Positions 1 through 7,599 of a stretch of DNA of 11,249 nucleotides are shown one piece after another (the stretch's first letter is position 1; each line of letters starts with the position of its first letter). This stretch comes from Flavobacterium sp. Its GTDB lineage: Bacteria > Bacteroidota > Bacteroidia > Flavobacteriales > Flavobacteriaceae. A program made the translations under genes and the position numbers. The notes beneath the pieces are model-generated. The model made no database searches and was not told the origin of the DNA. It was given only the letters and a program-made list of their open reading frames with translations. The DNA is taken from contig JAHEBK010000024.1 in assembly GCA_024642295.1 (NCBI GenBank), positions 1 to 11,249 on the forward strand. The letters run 5' to 3'.

Positions 1-692
1 AATCTTTAGTAGTAATTGGAGGAGATGGTACATTTACAGGGGCTTTGATATTTAATTCTGAATATAATTTTCCAGTGATGGGAATTCCTGGAACTATTGA
101 TAATGATATTTTTGGAACAAGTCACACATTAGGGTATGATACTGCATTAAATACAGTTGTAGATTGCATCGATAAAATTAGGGATACAGCCAGTTCACAT
201 AATCGTTTATTCTTTGTAGAGGTAATGGGTAGAGATGCTGGTCATATTGCTTTAAATGCAGGTATTGGAGCAGGAGCAGAAGAAATATTAATTCCTGAAG
301 AAGACTTAGGATTAGAACGTTTGTTAGAGTCTCTTCAAAAAAGTAAGGCTTCAGGAAAATCATCTAGTATAGTTGTTATCGCTGAAGGAGATAAAATTGG
401 GAAAAACGTATTCGAATTAAAAGATTATGTTGAAGCTAATTTACCTGAATATGATGTTCGTGTATCTGTATTAGGTCACATGCAACGTGGCGGAACACCT
501 TCTTGTTTTGATAGAGTACTTGCTAGTCGTTTAGGTGTTAAAGCTGTAGAATCATTACTGGATGGTGTGTCTAACTTTATGGTAGGGTTAAAAAATGATG
601 CTGTAAACTTAACTCCATTATCATTAGCAATTAAAGGAAAATCAGAAATTGATAGAGAATTATTGAGGGTTTCTGATATAATAACAACTTAA
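1..692 (+). CDS. pfkA: ATP-dependent 6-phosphofructokinase, 5'-truncated by the window edge
   Basis: Phosphorylates fructose 6-phosphate to fructose 1,6-bisphosphate in the cytosol, the committed step of glycolysis. The reading frame is open from base 3 with no start, so the gene begins upstream; 229 residues are visible and roughly 95 are missing by comparison with the E. coli enzyme. Visible motifs, in visible-residue numbering: GGDGT at 6-10 (nucleotide and Mg site), PGTIDND at 29-35 with the catalytic Asp33, MGRDAGHIAL at 75-84, and GHMQRGGTP further on. The Gly after GGD and the Gly in PGTIDND indicate the ATP type; PPi-dependent enzymes have GGDD and PKTIDND. An internal ATG at 45 lies after the GGDGT motif and cannot be the true start. 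gapA follows 76 bp downstream on the same strand with no terminator between, so co-transcription is likely. Confidence 0.96.
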   Translation, partial: SLVVIGGDGTFTGALIFNSEYNFPVMGIPGTIDNDIFGTSHTLGYDTALNTVVDCIDKIRDTASSHNRLFFVEVMGRDAGHIALNAGIGAGAEEILIPEEDLGLERLLESLQKSKASGKSSSIVVIAEGDKIGKNVFELKDYVEANLPEYDVRVSVLGHMQRGGTPSCFDRVLASRLGVKAVESLLDGVSNFMVGLKNDAVNLTPLSLAIKGKSEIDRELLRVSDIITT

Positions 693-756
693 TAAAAATT
701 ACAGCAATTTTAATAATTAAAATTTGCTTTTAATACATAACAAAAATAAACACTAA

Positions 757-1773
<1,017 letters not shown>

Positions 1774-1792
1774 TCAGTTAAATACATATAAT

Positions 1793-1827
1793 AAAATCCC
1801 GTTATTATTATTTAACGGGATTTTTTT
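1793..1827 (+). terminator. Rho-independent terminator after gapA
   Basis: A 12-bp perfect stem (1793-1804 paired with 1813-1824) closes an 8-nt loop. Its core is ATCCCGTTA pairing with TAACGGGAT. The 3' arm runs into seven consecutive T (1821-1827). It sits 20 bp after the gapA stop and 51 bp before the next start. It should end the pfkA-gapA transcript and separate it from the kinase gene. The 3' arm preceded by A-run complement could also work weakly in the reverse direction, but no gene on the - strand needs it. Confidence 0.9.
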
Positions 1828-1877
1828 ATACTTTAGAATTTAATTAACTTACATAGATAACTATAAAACCAAAAGAG

Positions 1878-2726
1878 ATGAGATTATTAGTGGATAGTGG
1901 TTCAACAAAAGCTGATTGGGTTGCGATAGATGATGCTGGTAAAGTATTGTTTACAACACAGACTTTAGGATTAAATCCAGAAGTATTAGAAAAAGAAGTA
2001 ATTATTGAGCGTTTAAATGATCGTTTTGATATTTTTCAAAATAAAGATATAGCAACTCATTTGTTTTTTTATGGTGCTGGATGTGGTACTGATAGAATGA
2101 AAAATGCGCTTACTACTATTTTTAAAGAATATTTTTCTAATGCTGCCATTGTAGTCGAAGAGGATACTTATGCTGCAGTTTATGCAACAACTCCAAAGGA
2201 TGAGAAAGCTATTGTATGTATTTTAGGTACGGGTTCAAATTGTAGTTATTTTGATGGAACTAAATTGCATCAAAAAGTGCAGTCCTTAGGATTTATCATT
2301 ATGGATGATGCAAGTGGTAATGTTTTTGGTAAAGAATTGATTAGAAAATATTATTTTAATAAAATGCCAAAAGAGTTAGCTGTTGAATTTGAAAAAGAAT
2401 ATAATTTAGATCCTGATTATATTAAAGCAAAATTATATAAAGAAGCTAATCCTAATGCTTATATGGCAACTTTTGCTAAATTCTTAATTCAAAACAAAGA
2501 CACACCATTTTGTCAAAAAATCATTTTAAAAGGGATGAAATCATTTGTCAAGAATTATGTGAAGCAATATGATAATTGCAAAGAAGTGCCTGTTCATTTT
2601 GTAGGTTCAATTGCGTTTTATTTGAAAGACGAATTACAACAAACTTTTGACAAATATGGAATCCAATTAGGGAATGTTTTAAGAAGACCTATTGATGGTT
2701 TGATAGAATTTCATGGACAAAATTAA
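1878..2726 (+). CDS. BadF/BadG/BcrA/BcrD-family ATPase, N-acetylglucosamine kinase-like
   Basis: A 282-residue member of the ASKHA (actin/sugar kinase/Hsp70) fold, close in layout to N-acetylglucosamine kinases. Seen in sequence: phosphate-1 motif DSGSTKADW at residues 6-14, acidic EEDTYAA at 94-100 where sugar kinases carry the catalytic Asp, phosphate-2 motif LGTGSN at 116-121, DDASGNVFGKELI at 143-155 (the usual GDEGSG-type segment, here with DDASG), and the adenosine-site VGSIA near 242-246. No membrane segment or signal is present, so it is cytosolic. Family knowledge supports phosphorylation of an amino sugar or related hexose; the exact substrate is inferred and could differ. mgsA follows after 17 bp, suggesting one transcript. 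It starts after the gapA terminator and so should have its own promoter, which I could not place. Confidence 0.85.
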   Translation: MRLLVDSGSTKADWVAIDDAGKVLFTTQTLGLNPEVLEKEVIIERLNDRFDIFQNKDIATHLFFYGAGCGTDRMKNALTTIFKEYFSNAAIVVEEDTYAAVYATTPKDEKAIVCILGTGSNCSYFDGTKLHQKVQSLGFIIMDDASGNVFGKELIRKYYFNKMPKELAVEFEKEYNLDPDYIKAKLYKEANPNAYMATFAKFLIQNKDTPFCQKIILKGMKSFVKNYVKQYDNCKEVPVHFVGSIAFYLKDELQQTFDKYGIQLGNVLRRPIDGLIEFHGQN

Positions 2727-2743
2727 TAATTAATTGTTTTTTT

Positions 2744-3118
2744 ATGGAAATAGCAATTATAGCTCATGATGGTAAAAAAGTCGATATGGTTCAATTCTTA
2801 AACAAGAATATCGATTTGTTAAGGCTAGAAAAAATTAAAATTATTGCTACTGGTACCACTGGAGGGAAAGCTGAAAATGCCGGTTTCAAAGTACGAAAAA
2901 TGCTTTCAGGTCCTATGGGCGGTGATGCACAAATCGCAGCAAGAGTTGCTGAAGGAAAAACTAAGATGGTTTTGTTTTTTAAAGACCCTTTAGCAAGTCA
3001 TGCGCATGAGGTAGATATTAATATGCTCCTACGTGTATGTGATGTACATAATGTGCCAATTGCTACAAATGAGGCTTCTGCACAATTGTTATTAAATGCT
3101 ATAACATTGCTATCATAG
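2744..3118 (+). CDS. mgsA: Methylglyoxal synthase
   Basis: Converts dihydroxyacetone phosphate to methylglyoxal and phosphate, a bypass of lower glycolysis used when phosphate is limiting or sugar phosphates build up. Motifs align with the E. coli enzyme: His8 in IAHDG (E. coli His19), phosphate loop ATGTTG at 35-40, SGPMGGD with catalytic Asp61 (E. coli Asp71), FFKDPL with Asp81, His88 and Asp91 (E. coli His98 and Asp101), and VPIATNEASA. At 124 residues it is shorter than the E. coli protein (152): the N-terminal leader and about 28 C-terminal residues, including the E. coli Arg150 region, are absent. The catalytic core is complete, so I read this as a short family form, not a broken gene. 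It sits 17 bp after the kinase gene, and its last 20 bp overlap the 3' end of ridA on the other strand. Confidence 0.94.
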   Translation: MEIAIIAHDGKKVDMVQFLNKNIDLLRLEKIKIIATGTTGGKAENAGFKVRKMLSGPMGGDAQIAARVAEGKTKMVLFFKDPLASHAHEVDINMLLRVCDVHNVPIATNEASAQLLLNAITLLS

Positions 3119-3479
3119 AAATTTCAACATTTACATTTTTAGGCAAACAACTAACTTGAACCGTTTCACGAGCTGGAGCGGTTATTTCATTTAAATAAGA
3201 ACCGTAAACAGCATTGATACTTGCAAAATCATTCATATTAATTATGAAAATGGAAGTTTTTACAACATGTTCAAAAGTCATTTCTGCAGCTTCTAATATG
3301 GCTTTTAGGTTTTCCATTACTTGTTTCGTTTCTGCTTCAATTGAATCAGAAATAATTTCTCCAGTTATAGGATTTATTGGAATTTGTCCTGAAATATAAA
3401 GAGTGTTGTTTTTTAGCACTGCTTGATTGTATGGTCCTATTGGCGAAGGGGCTTTTTCTGTAAAGATAATTTGTTTCAT
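3099..3479 (-). CDS. ridA: RidA family enamine/imine deaminase
   Basis: A 126-residue RidA (YjgF/YER057c/UK114) protein, a cytosolic trimer in this family that hydrolyses reactive enamines and imines such as 2-aminoacrylate made by PLP enzymes. Visible: SPIGPYNQA at 12-20 with Tyr17, LYISGQIP at 27-34, ENLKAILEAAE at 56-66, VVKTSIFI, MNDFASINAVY, PARETVQV with the substrate-binding Arg104, and the C-terminal VEI with Glu119. These are the residues that mark the active RidA subgroup, as opposed to Rid proteins lacking the Arg. It lies 83 bp downstream of the LptD-like gene on the same strand, with a possible promoter of its own. Its stop lies inside mgsA, a 20-bp tail-to-tail overlap. Confidence 0.95.
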   Translation of the reverse strand: MKQIIFTEKAPSPIGPYNQAVLKNNTLYISGQIPINPITGEIISDSIEAETKQVMENLKAILEAAEMTFEHVVKTSIFIINMNDFASINAVYGSYLNEITAPARETVQVSCLPKNVNVEISMIAML

Positions 3480-3515
3480 AATTGTTTAGGCTTTATTTAA
3501 AATTGAAAATTATTC

Positions 3516-3546
3516 CAAAGTAAATTTACAATTTTATGTTTGTCAA
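3516..3546 (-). promoter_or_regulatory. Candidate promoter for ridA
   Basis: Read on the - strand, TTG (3544-3546) is followed after 21 bp by TACTTTG (3516-3522). That resembles the Bacteroidota -33/-7 pair TTG-N19-21-TAnnTTTG, but the -7 box has one spacer base instead of two. It lies 37 bp upstream of the ridA ATG. The match is imperfect and AT-rich DNA makes chance matches common, so ridA may instead be read through from the lptD-like gene. Confidence 0.3.
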
Positions 3547-3562
3547 AAAAATAAATTAAAAT

Positions 3563-6253
3563 TTACCTTCTAACGGAGCTATTTTTATCCCATTTAATAT
3601 CACTAAGAACTCCTGATTTAATTCCGATGAAGAAATTCCAGTTAGCATTAGCACCAAAAGGTGTCCAGTTTACACTCATTCTCCAACTTAATAAATCTCT
3701 TTCAAGACGCAACTGAGTGTAAGTTACTCCGTTTTGCACAAAATCATATCCTGTTGAAACTCCTATTTTCCATTTTGGAGTTAAGTCGGTATTTGCTGAA
3801 ATCATAATTGAATTGGCAGTAATTTTCTTTTCTCGATTGTTGTTGCCATACGTCAAGGAATAGGCAAATGTCATATCCCATGGCAAATCAGAATGAAAAA
3901 ATTCTGAAATTACATCTTCTCCTTTTTCTTCACTACCGTCAAATAAACTTTTTCGGTTGTCACCAAAATCATTACTAGTACCAAATAAATCATCTTCACG
4001 ACCACCGTTTCTGGTAGTTTGCGAATCTTTACTACTGTCTTTTTCTTTTTTGTCCTTACTAGAAATAGCGTAATTTAATGTCATGTTTGCACTTGTCATT
4101 CGGAATAAACTACCTCCATTATCTATATTAAAAGTATTGATTCTGTTACCAGAATTATCAATAGCATAAGGGTCTAAAGTTGCTCCAAAATTGACATTCA
4201 TTTTATCTTTGAATAATTGAGTTCCACCACTCACTCGAACAGGTGACCACGCTAAGCTAGTTTTACCATCTGCATTTAAATCATAACTGGTAGATAAATT
4301 AAAATTATTAAGTAACATTATTTTCTTAGGTTCGGTTTTGGTGCTATCTCTATCAGTTACTTTTGCTTCAAAAGTATTACTAATGCTTATTCCTAAATTA
4401 CTAGAATTAGTTAGTCCAGGAGCGCCATAAATTCCGTTTTCAAATCGCGAATATTGTCTATCCATTTTTCCGCTTGCATCAGAAGAATAGGTGTCATAGT
4501 ATTTTTCAAAACTAGGGGTATAACTATAGGATAATGATGGTCGCATGACGTGTCTGATGGATTTAATTTTTTTATCCTCACCAAAATTAAAAGTACCATA
4601 TATTGTTGTTCCTAAACTTGAAGAAAACGAATAGGTACGATAAGCATCAAAACCGTTTTGAATTTTGTCGACAACTTGACTTTTGTCAACATCATAACTT
4701 CTATTTATTGTTTTTGCAGTCCAAATTTCTTCATAATTAGCAGAAGTTGATGCGCTGAAATATTTAAATATTTTGAAGTTAGTATTAATTGGAATGCTAT
4801 GTTGTGCACCAATTTTAGCATTATCGAACATTTGGGGCTTAAAAAATAAAGAATCGGTTGTTGTGATGCTATTTCTTCCGTTTAAATTATATTGAAGGTT
4901 AATGTTCTTTATAAAACCTTTCTTGGAATCATTTTCTTTTGCAAATGGATAGATACGATCCACACTAAGCTGCAATGTTGGAAGTGTCATGTCTATCGCT
5001 TCTGTTTGTGTGTTTTGTGAATGAGTTGCGGTAAGGGACATTCGGACTTGTGGAACCGAATTGAATGTTTTAGAATACGATATGGACGAACTTAATGTAT
5101 TGTTTAATCGTGATCCAATATTTGATTGGTTGATCGATTGATTGAAGTATTTACTACTTCCTAAATTCACCGAAGCAGAAAAACTAGAGTTAGGATTGGC
5201 TTTAGAATCTCGGGAATGTGACCATTGGATATTGTATATCTTTTGTTTTGAATAGTCTGGAAAACCTCTTTCACTTGAAATTAAATTTTCATAACGGAAA
5301 TTTACATTTCCTCTGAATCGATATCTTTTTGCATAAGAAGATTCAAATCGCATTCCATAACTTCCATTTGTATAATAATCTCCAATAGCTGTTAAATCGT
5401 AATTGTCGCTTAACGCAAAATAATACCCACCATTTTGAAGTGAAAAACCTCTTGTGTTTGAATCGTTATAACTAGGTAAAATAATCCCTGAAACGCTAGT
5501 TTCCTTACTCATAGGGAAATATGCAAAGGGTAAGGCAATTGGAGTAGGAACATCTGCAATAACCATATTGGTTAAACCTGTAATTACTTTTTTTCCAGGA
5601 ATAAACTTTACTTTATTAGTTTGAAAATAATATTCAGGTTTTTCAACATTCGTTGAAGTAGTAAATCGAGCTCCTTTTAAAAAATAAACGGAATCATTTT
5701 CTTTTTTAGTAATCCTTGCTTTTACTTTAAACTCTCCTTGATCTGTTCTTGAATTCCAAATTAGCGCTTTTTTTGTTTTAAAATTGAATCGAATAGAATC
5801 GGGTTCGACAATATTACTCCCTTGTTTGAAATTAGGATATTGGATGTATTTACCTGTTGAATCTTTGATTCTTCCAGCATATACTTCATTTTTATCGTAA
5901 TCTAAAACGATGATTCCTGACTTTAATTCGACGTCTTGATAGTATAATTCGGCTTGATCATAAAGAGTAATAAGTTTTTTCTTTTGGTCAATTTTAGCAT
6001 ATTCGACAGCCTTGTATTTTACTTTTCCATCTAAAAAAGGTTTTTTAGATTTTATCGTATCTATTTTTTTAAGGCTATCAATAGGAGTGGTAATAATTGG
6101 TTTTGTTTTTATCGCCAATTCTAATGACTTATCTTCTTGTTTCTTAGGGACAATGGTAGTTGTCTTTTTGGGAATATCTTGAGAATATATATTATTATAT
6201 CCAATAGTTAGAATGAATGATAATAAAACGATATTAAATAAGTTTGTCTGCAA
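3563..6253 (-). CDS. lptD: LptD-like outer-membrane LPS assembly protein
   Basis: An 896-residue exported protein of the LptD/OstA type, which in Gram-negatives inserts lipopolysaccharide into the outer leaflet of the outer membrane. Residues 1-24 form a signal peptide (hydrophobic NIVLLSFILTIG, then NNIYS|Q). Residues about 75-230 resemble the periplasmic OstA/LptA jellyroll (AELYYQDVELKSG, DKNEVYAGRIKDS). A conserved segment around PFAYFPMSKETSVSG follows, then a long beta-rich barrel of alternating aromatic and polar residues. Two oddities: there is no cysteine anywhere, whereas E. coli LptD depends on two disulfides; and residues about 731-788 form a charged, low-complexity insert. The C-terminus ends in RR rather than an aromatic residue. 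The function assignment rests on family resemblance. A different large OMP role is possible but less likely. Confidence 0.82.
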   Translation of the reverse strand: MQTNLFNIVLLSFILTIGYNNIYSQDIPKKTTTIVPKKQEDKSLELAIKTKPIITTPIDSLKKIDTIKSKKPFLDGKVKYKAVEYAKIDQKKKLITLYDQAELYYQDVELKSGIIVLDYDKNEVYAGRIKDSTGKYIQYPNFKQGSNIVEPDSIRFNFKTKKALIWNSRTDQGEFKVKARITKKENDSVYFLKGARFTTSTNVEKPEYYFQTNKVKFIPGKKVITGLTNMVIADVPTPIALPFAYFPMSKETSVSGIILPSYNDSNTRGFSLQNGGYYFALSDNYDLTAIGDYYTNGSYGMRFESSYAKRYRFRGNVNFRYENLISSERGFPDYSKQKIYNIQWSHSRDSKANPNSSFSASVNLGSSKYFNQSINQSNIGSRLNNTLSSSISYSKTFNSVPQVRMSLTATHSQNTQTEAIDMTLPTLQLSVDRIYPFAKENDSKKGFIKNINLQYNLNGRNSITTTDSLFFKPQMFDNAKIGAQHSIPINTNFKIFKYFSASTSANYEEIWTAKTINRSYDVDKSQVVDKIQNGFDAYRTYSFSSSLGTTIYGTFNFGEDKKIKSIRHVMRPSLSYSYTPSFEKYYDTYSSDASGKMDRQYSRFENGIYGAPGLTNSSNLGISISNTFEAKVTDRDSTKTEPKKIMLLNNFNLSTSYDLNADGKTSLAWSPVRVSGGTQLFKDKMNVNFGATLDPYAIDNSGNRINTFNIDNGGSLFRMTSANMTLNYAISSKDKKEKDSSKDSQTTRNGGREDDLFGTSNDFGDNRKSLFDGSEEKGEDVISEFFHSDLPWDMTFAYSLTYGNNNREKKITANSIMISANTDLTPKWKIGVSTGYDFVQNGVTYTQLRLERDLLSWRMSVNWTPFGANANWNFFIGIKSGVLSDIKWDKNSSVRR

Positions 6254-6273
6254 AGGTTTAAATACTATTTTTG
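6243..6273 (+). promoter_or_regulatory. Candidate promoter for the amidase gene
   Basis: TTTG (6243-6246) is followed after 19 bp by TATTTTTG (6266-6273), an exact match in both boxes and spacing to the Bacteroidota consensus TTTG-N19-TAnnTTTG. It would give a leader of about 110 nt before the amidase ATG at 6389. The -33 box lies inside the first codons of the divergent lptD gene (ATG at 6251-6253). A weaker alternative, TTTG at 6294-6297 with a TA-ttt-TTTG box at 6317-6325, lies closer to the gene. Confidence 0.45.
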
Positions 6274-6303
6274 TAAAAAATTATGGCTTGTTATTTGAAG
6301 TGA

Positions 6304-6311
6304 CAAACTTA
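6304..6311 (-). promoter_or_regulatory. Candidate -7 element for the lptD-like gene
   Basis: On the - strand this reads TAAGTTTG, an exact match to the Bacteroidota -7 consensus TAnnTTTG. It is 50 bp upstream of the lptD ATG, so the leader would be about 45 nt. No well-spaced TTG -33 box is present: the nearest lie at gaps of about 15 and 25 bp. The position in the divergent gap supports it; the missing -33 box weakens it. Confidence 0.4.
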
Positions 6312-6388
6312 CATATTATTTTTTGCCAAAAATAATCAATTGAACAAATTCTAGCGATAGCTTTTTAATTAAATTAACTTTAAAATTT

Positions 6389-7549
6389 ATGTACACTTTG
6401 AATAAAATTAAAGTCATTTTTACTTTTCTTATAATTATATCTTCATTCACTACTTATAGTCAATCCAATATATTTAAAGTAACTTTAGACGCCGGTCATG
6501 GGGATCATGATTTTGGTGCAGTATATAGTGGTCATGTCGAAAAAAACATAGCATTAGCTATTGTTCTTAAAGTTGGAGAAATGCTTGATGCTTACCCTAA
6601 AGTAGAAGTTAATTATACCCGCAAAACTGATGTTTTTATTGATTTAGTCGAAAGAGCTAATATTGCCAACAGAGCTAATTCAAGTGTTTTTGTATCCATA
6701 CATTGTAATGCGAATAAAAACACATCCGCCGATGGTACTGAGACCTATGTGATGGGTATGAATAAGATTGCTTCCAACTTAGAGGCAGCAAAAAAAGAAA
6801 ATGCAGTTATCACCCTAGAGAAAGATTATAAAAGAAAATACGAAGGTTTTGATCCCAATTCTCCAGAAACGATGATTGGTATGAAGCTAATGCAGGAGGA
6901 ATATTTAGAAAATAGTATTTCTTTAGCGAGTAAAGTAGAAGATGAATTTGAAAAAATAGGTAAAAAAATTAGAGGTGGTGGGGTGAAGCAAGCTCCTTTC
7001 ATGGTTTTGCATAAAGCCTATATGCCAAGGATATTGATTGAAACAGGTTTTATTTCGAACCCCGTTGAAGGGAGACTCCTAGACTCTGAAGAAGGTCAAA
7101 AAGAGATTGCTAGAGCAATTACCAATGCCATAATTAGATATAAAAATGAGTATTTTGGTAGTGGTCCTGAAACTTATGAAGTGGTAAAACCGAGTCCTAA
7201 AGTGGCCGATAAACCTGTCACTAGAGATACTGCAACTCCTGTTAAAAATACTGCTGATACAATAAAATCAAATAATGTCAATGTTCAAAGTAATAGTGAT
7301 ACCGTTTTTAAAGTCCAAATTACTGCTATCGGAAAAAAATTAGCATTAGTTCCTAAGAATTTTAAAGGATTGGATAAGATTTCAGTTAATTTCGAAAATG
7401 ACTTATATCGTTACATGTATGGTCAAACTGCTGATTATGAAGAAGCTAAGAAATTGTTAGATGAAGCAAAATCAAAAGGCTATGAATTTGCTTTCATTAC
7501 GGCTTTTGTAGGTGGAAAAAAGGTAAGTGTACAAGAAGCTCTTAAATAA
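6389..7549 (+). CDS. Exported N-acetylmuramoyl-L-alanine amidase with SPOR-like C-terminus
   Basis: A 386-residue zinc amidase (Amidase_3, AmiA/B/C type) that cuts the bond between N-acetylmuramic acid and L-alanine in peptidoglycan, used in cell separation and wall turnover. Residues 1-24 are a signal peptide ending YS|Q, so it acts in the periplasm. Zinc ligands are visible: His37 in LDAGHGDHD, Glu51 in HVEKNIAL and His105 in VSIHCNAN. The catalytic Glu218 lies in ILIETGFISNPVE. Residues about 110-200 form the helical insert seen in regulated AmiC-type enzymes, which often need an EnvC/NlpD-like activator. A Pro/Thr/Asn-rich linker (about 262-305) leads to residues 307-385, which look like a SPOR-type domain (FKVQITAIGKK, AKKLLDEAKSKGYEFAFI) that would bind denuded septal glycan. 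It is divergent from lptD and 50 bp ahead of the MCE gene. Confidence 0.93.
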   Translation: MYTLNKIKVIFTFLIIISSFTTYSQSNIFKVTLDAGHGDHDFGAVYSGHVEKNIALAIVLKVGEMLDAYPKVEVNYTRKTDVFIDLVERANIANRANSSVFVSIHCNANKNTSADGTETYVMGMNKIASNLEAAKKENAVITLEKDYKRKYEGFDPNSPETMIGMKLMQEEYLENSISLASKVEDEFEKIGKKIRGGGVKQAPFMVLHKAYMPRILIETGFISNPVEGRLLDSEEGQKEIARAITNAIIRYKNEYFGSGPETYEVVKPSPKVADKPVTRDTATPVKNTADTIKSNNVNVQSNSDTVFKVQITAIGKKLALVPKNFKGLDKISVNFENDLYRYMYGQTADYEEAKKLLDEAKSKGYEFAFITAFVGGKKVSVQEALK

Positions 7550-7574
7550 CTGTAGGTACTAAAATATTTTATAT

Positions 7575-7582
7575 TAAATTTG
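7575..7582 (+). promoter_or_regulatory. Candidate -7 element for the MCE gene
   Basis: TAAATTTG is an exact match to the Bacteroidota -7 consensus TAnnTTTG, 17 bp before the TTG start at 7600. Transcription would begin near 7588 and leave a leader of only about 12 nt. No clear TTG box is seen 19-21 bp upstream. The amidase stop is just 25 bp away, so read-through from the amidase gene is the alternative. Confidence 0.35.
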
Positions 7583-7599
7583 TAATAAACTCATACATT

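Noticed and set aside
45..692. ATG at 45 as the start of the phosphofructokinase
   Set aside because: The frame stays open upstream to base 3 and encodes the essential GGDGT motif before this Met, so the gene begins outside the window.
1828..1877. Promoter for the BadF-like kinase (TACTTTAG near 1829-1836)
   Set aside because: It differs from TAnnTTTG at a key position and no TTG lies 19-21 bp upstream, since that stretch is the gapA terminator. A promoter must exist here, but I cannot place it with confidence.
2744..3118. mgsA as a frameshifted or truncated pseudogene because it is shorter than the E. coli protein
   Set aside because: All catalytic residues are present, and the end is shared with an intact ridA end. 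The length matches my memory of flavobacterial homologues.
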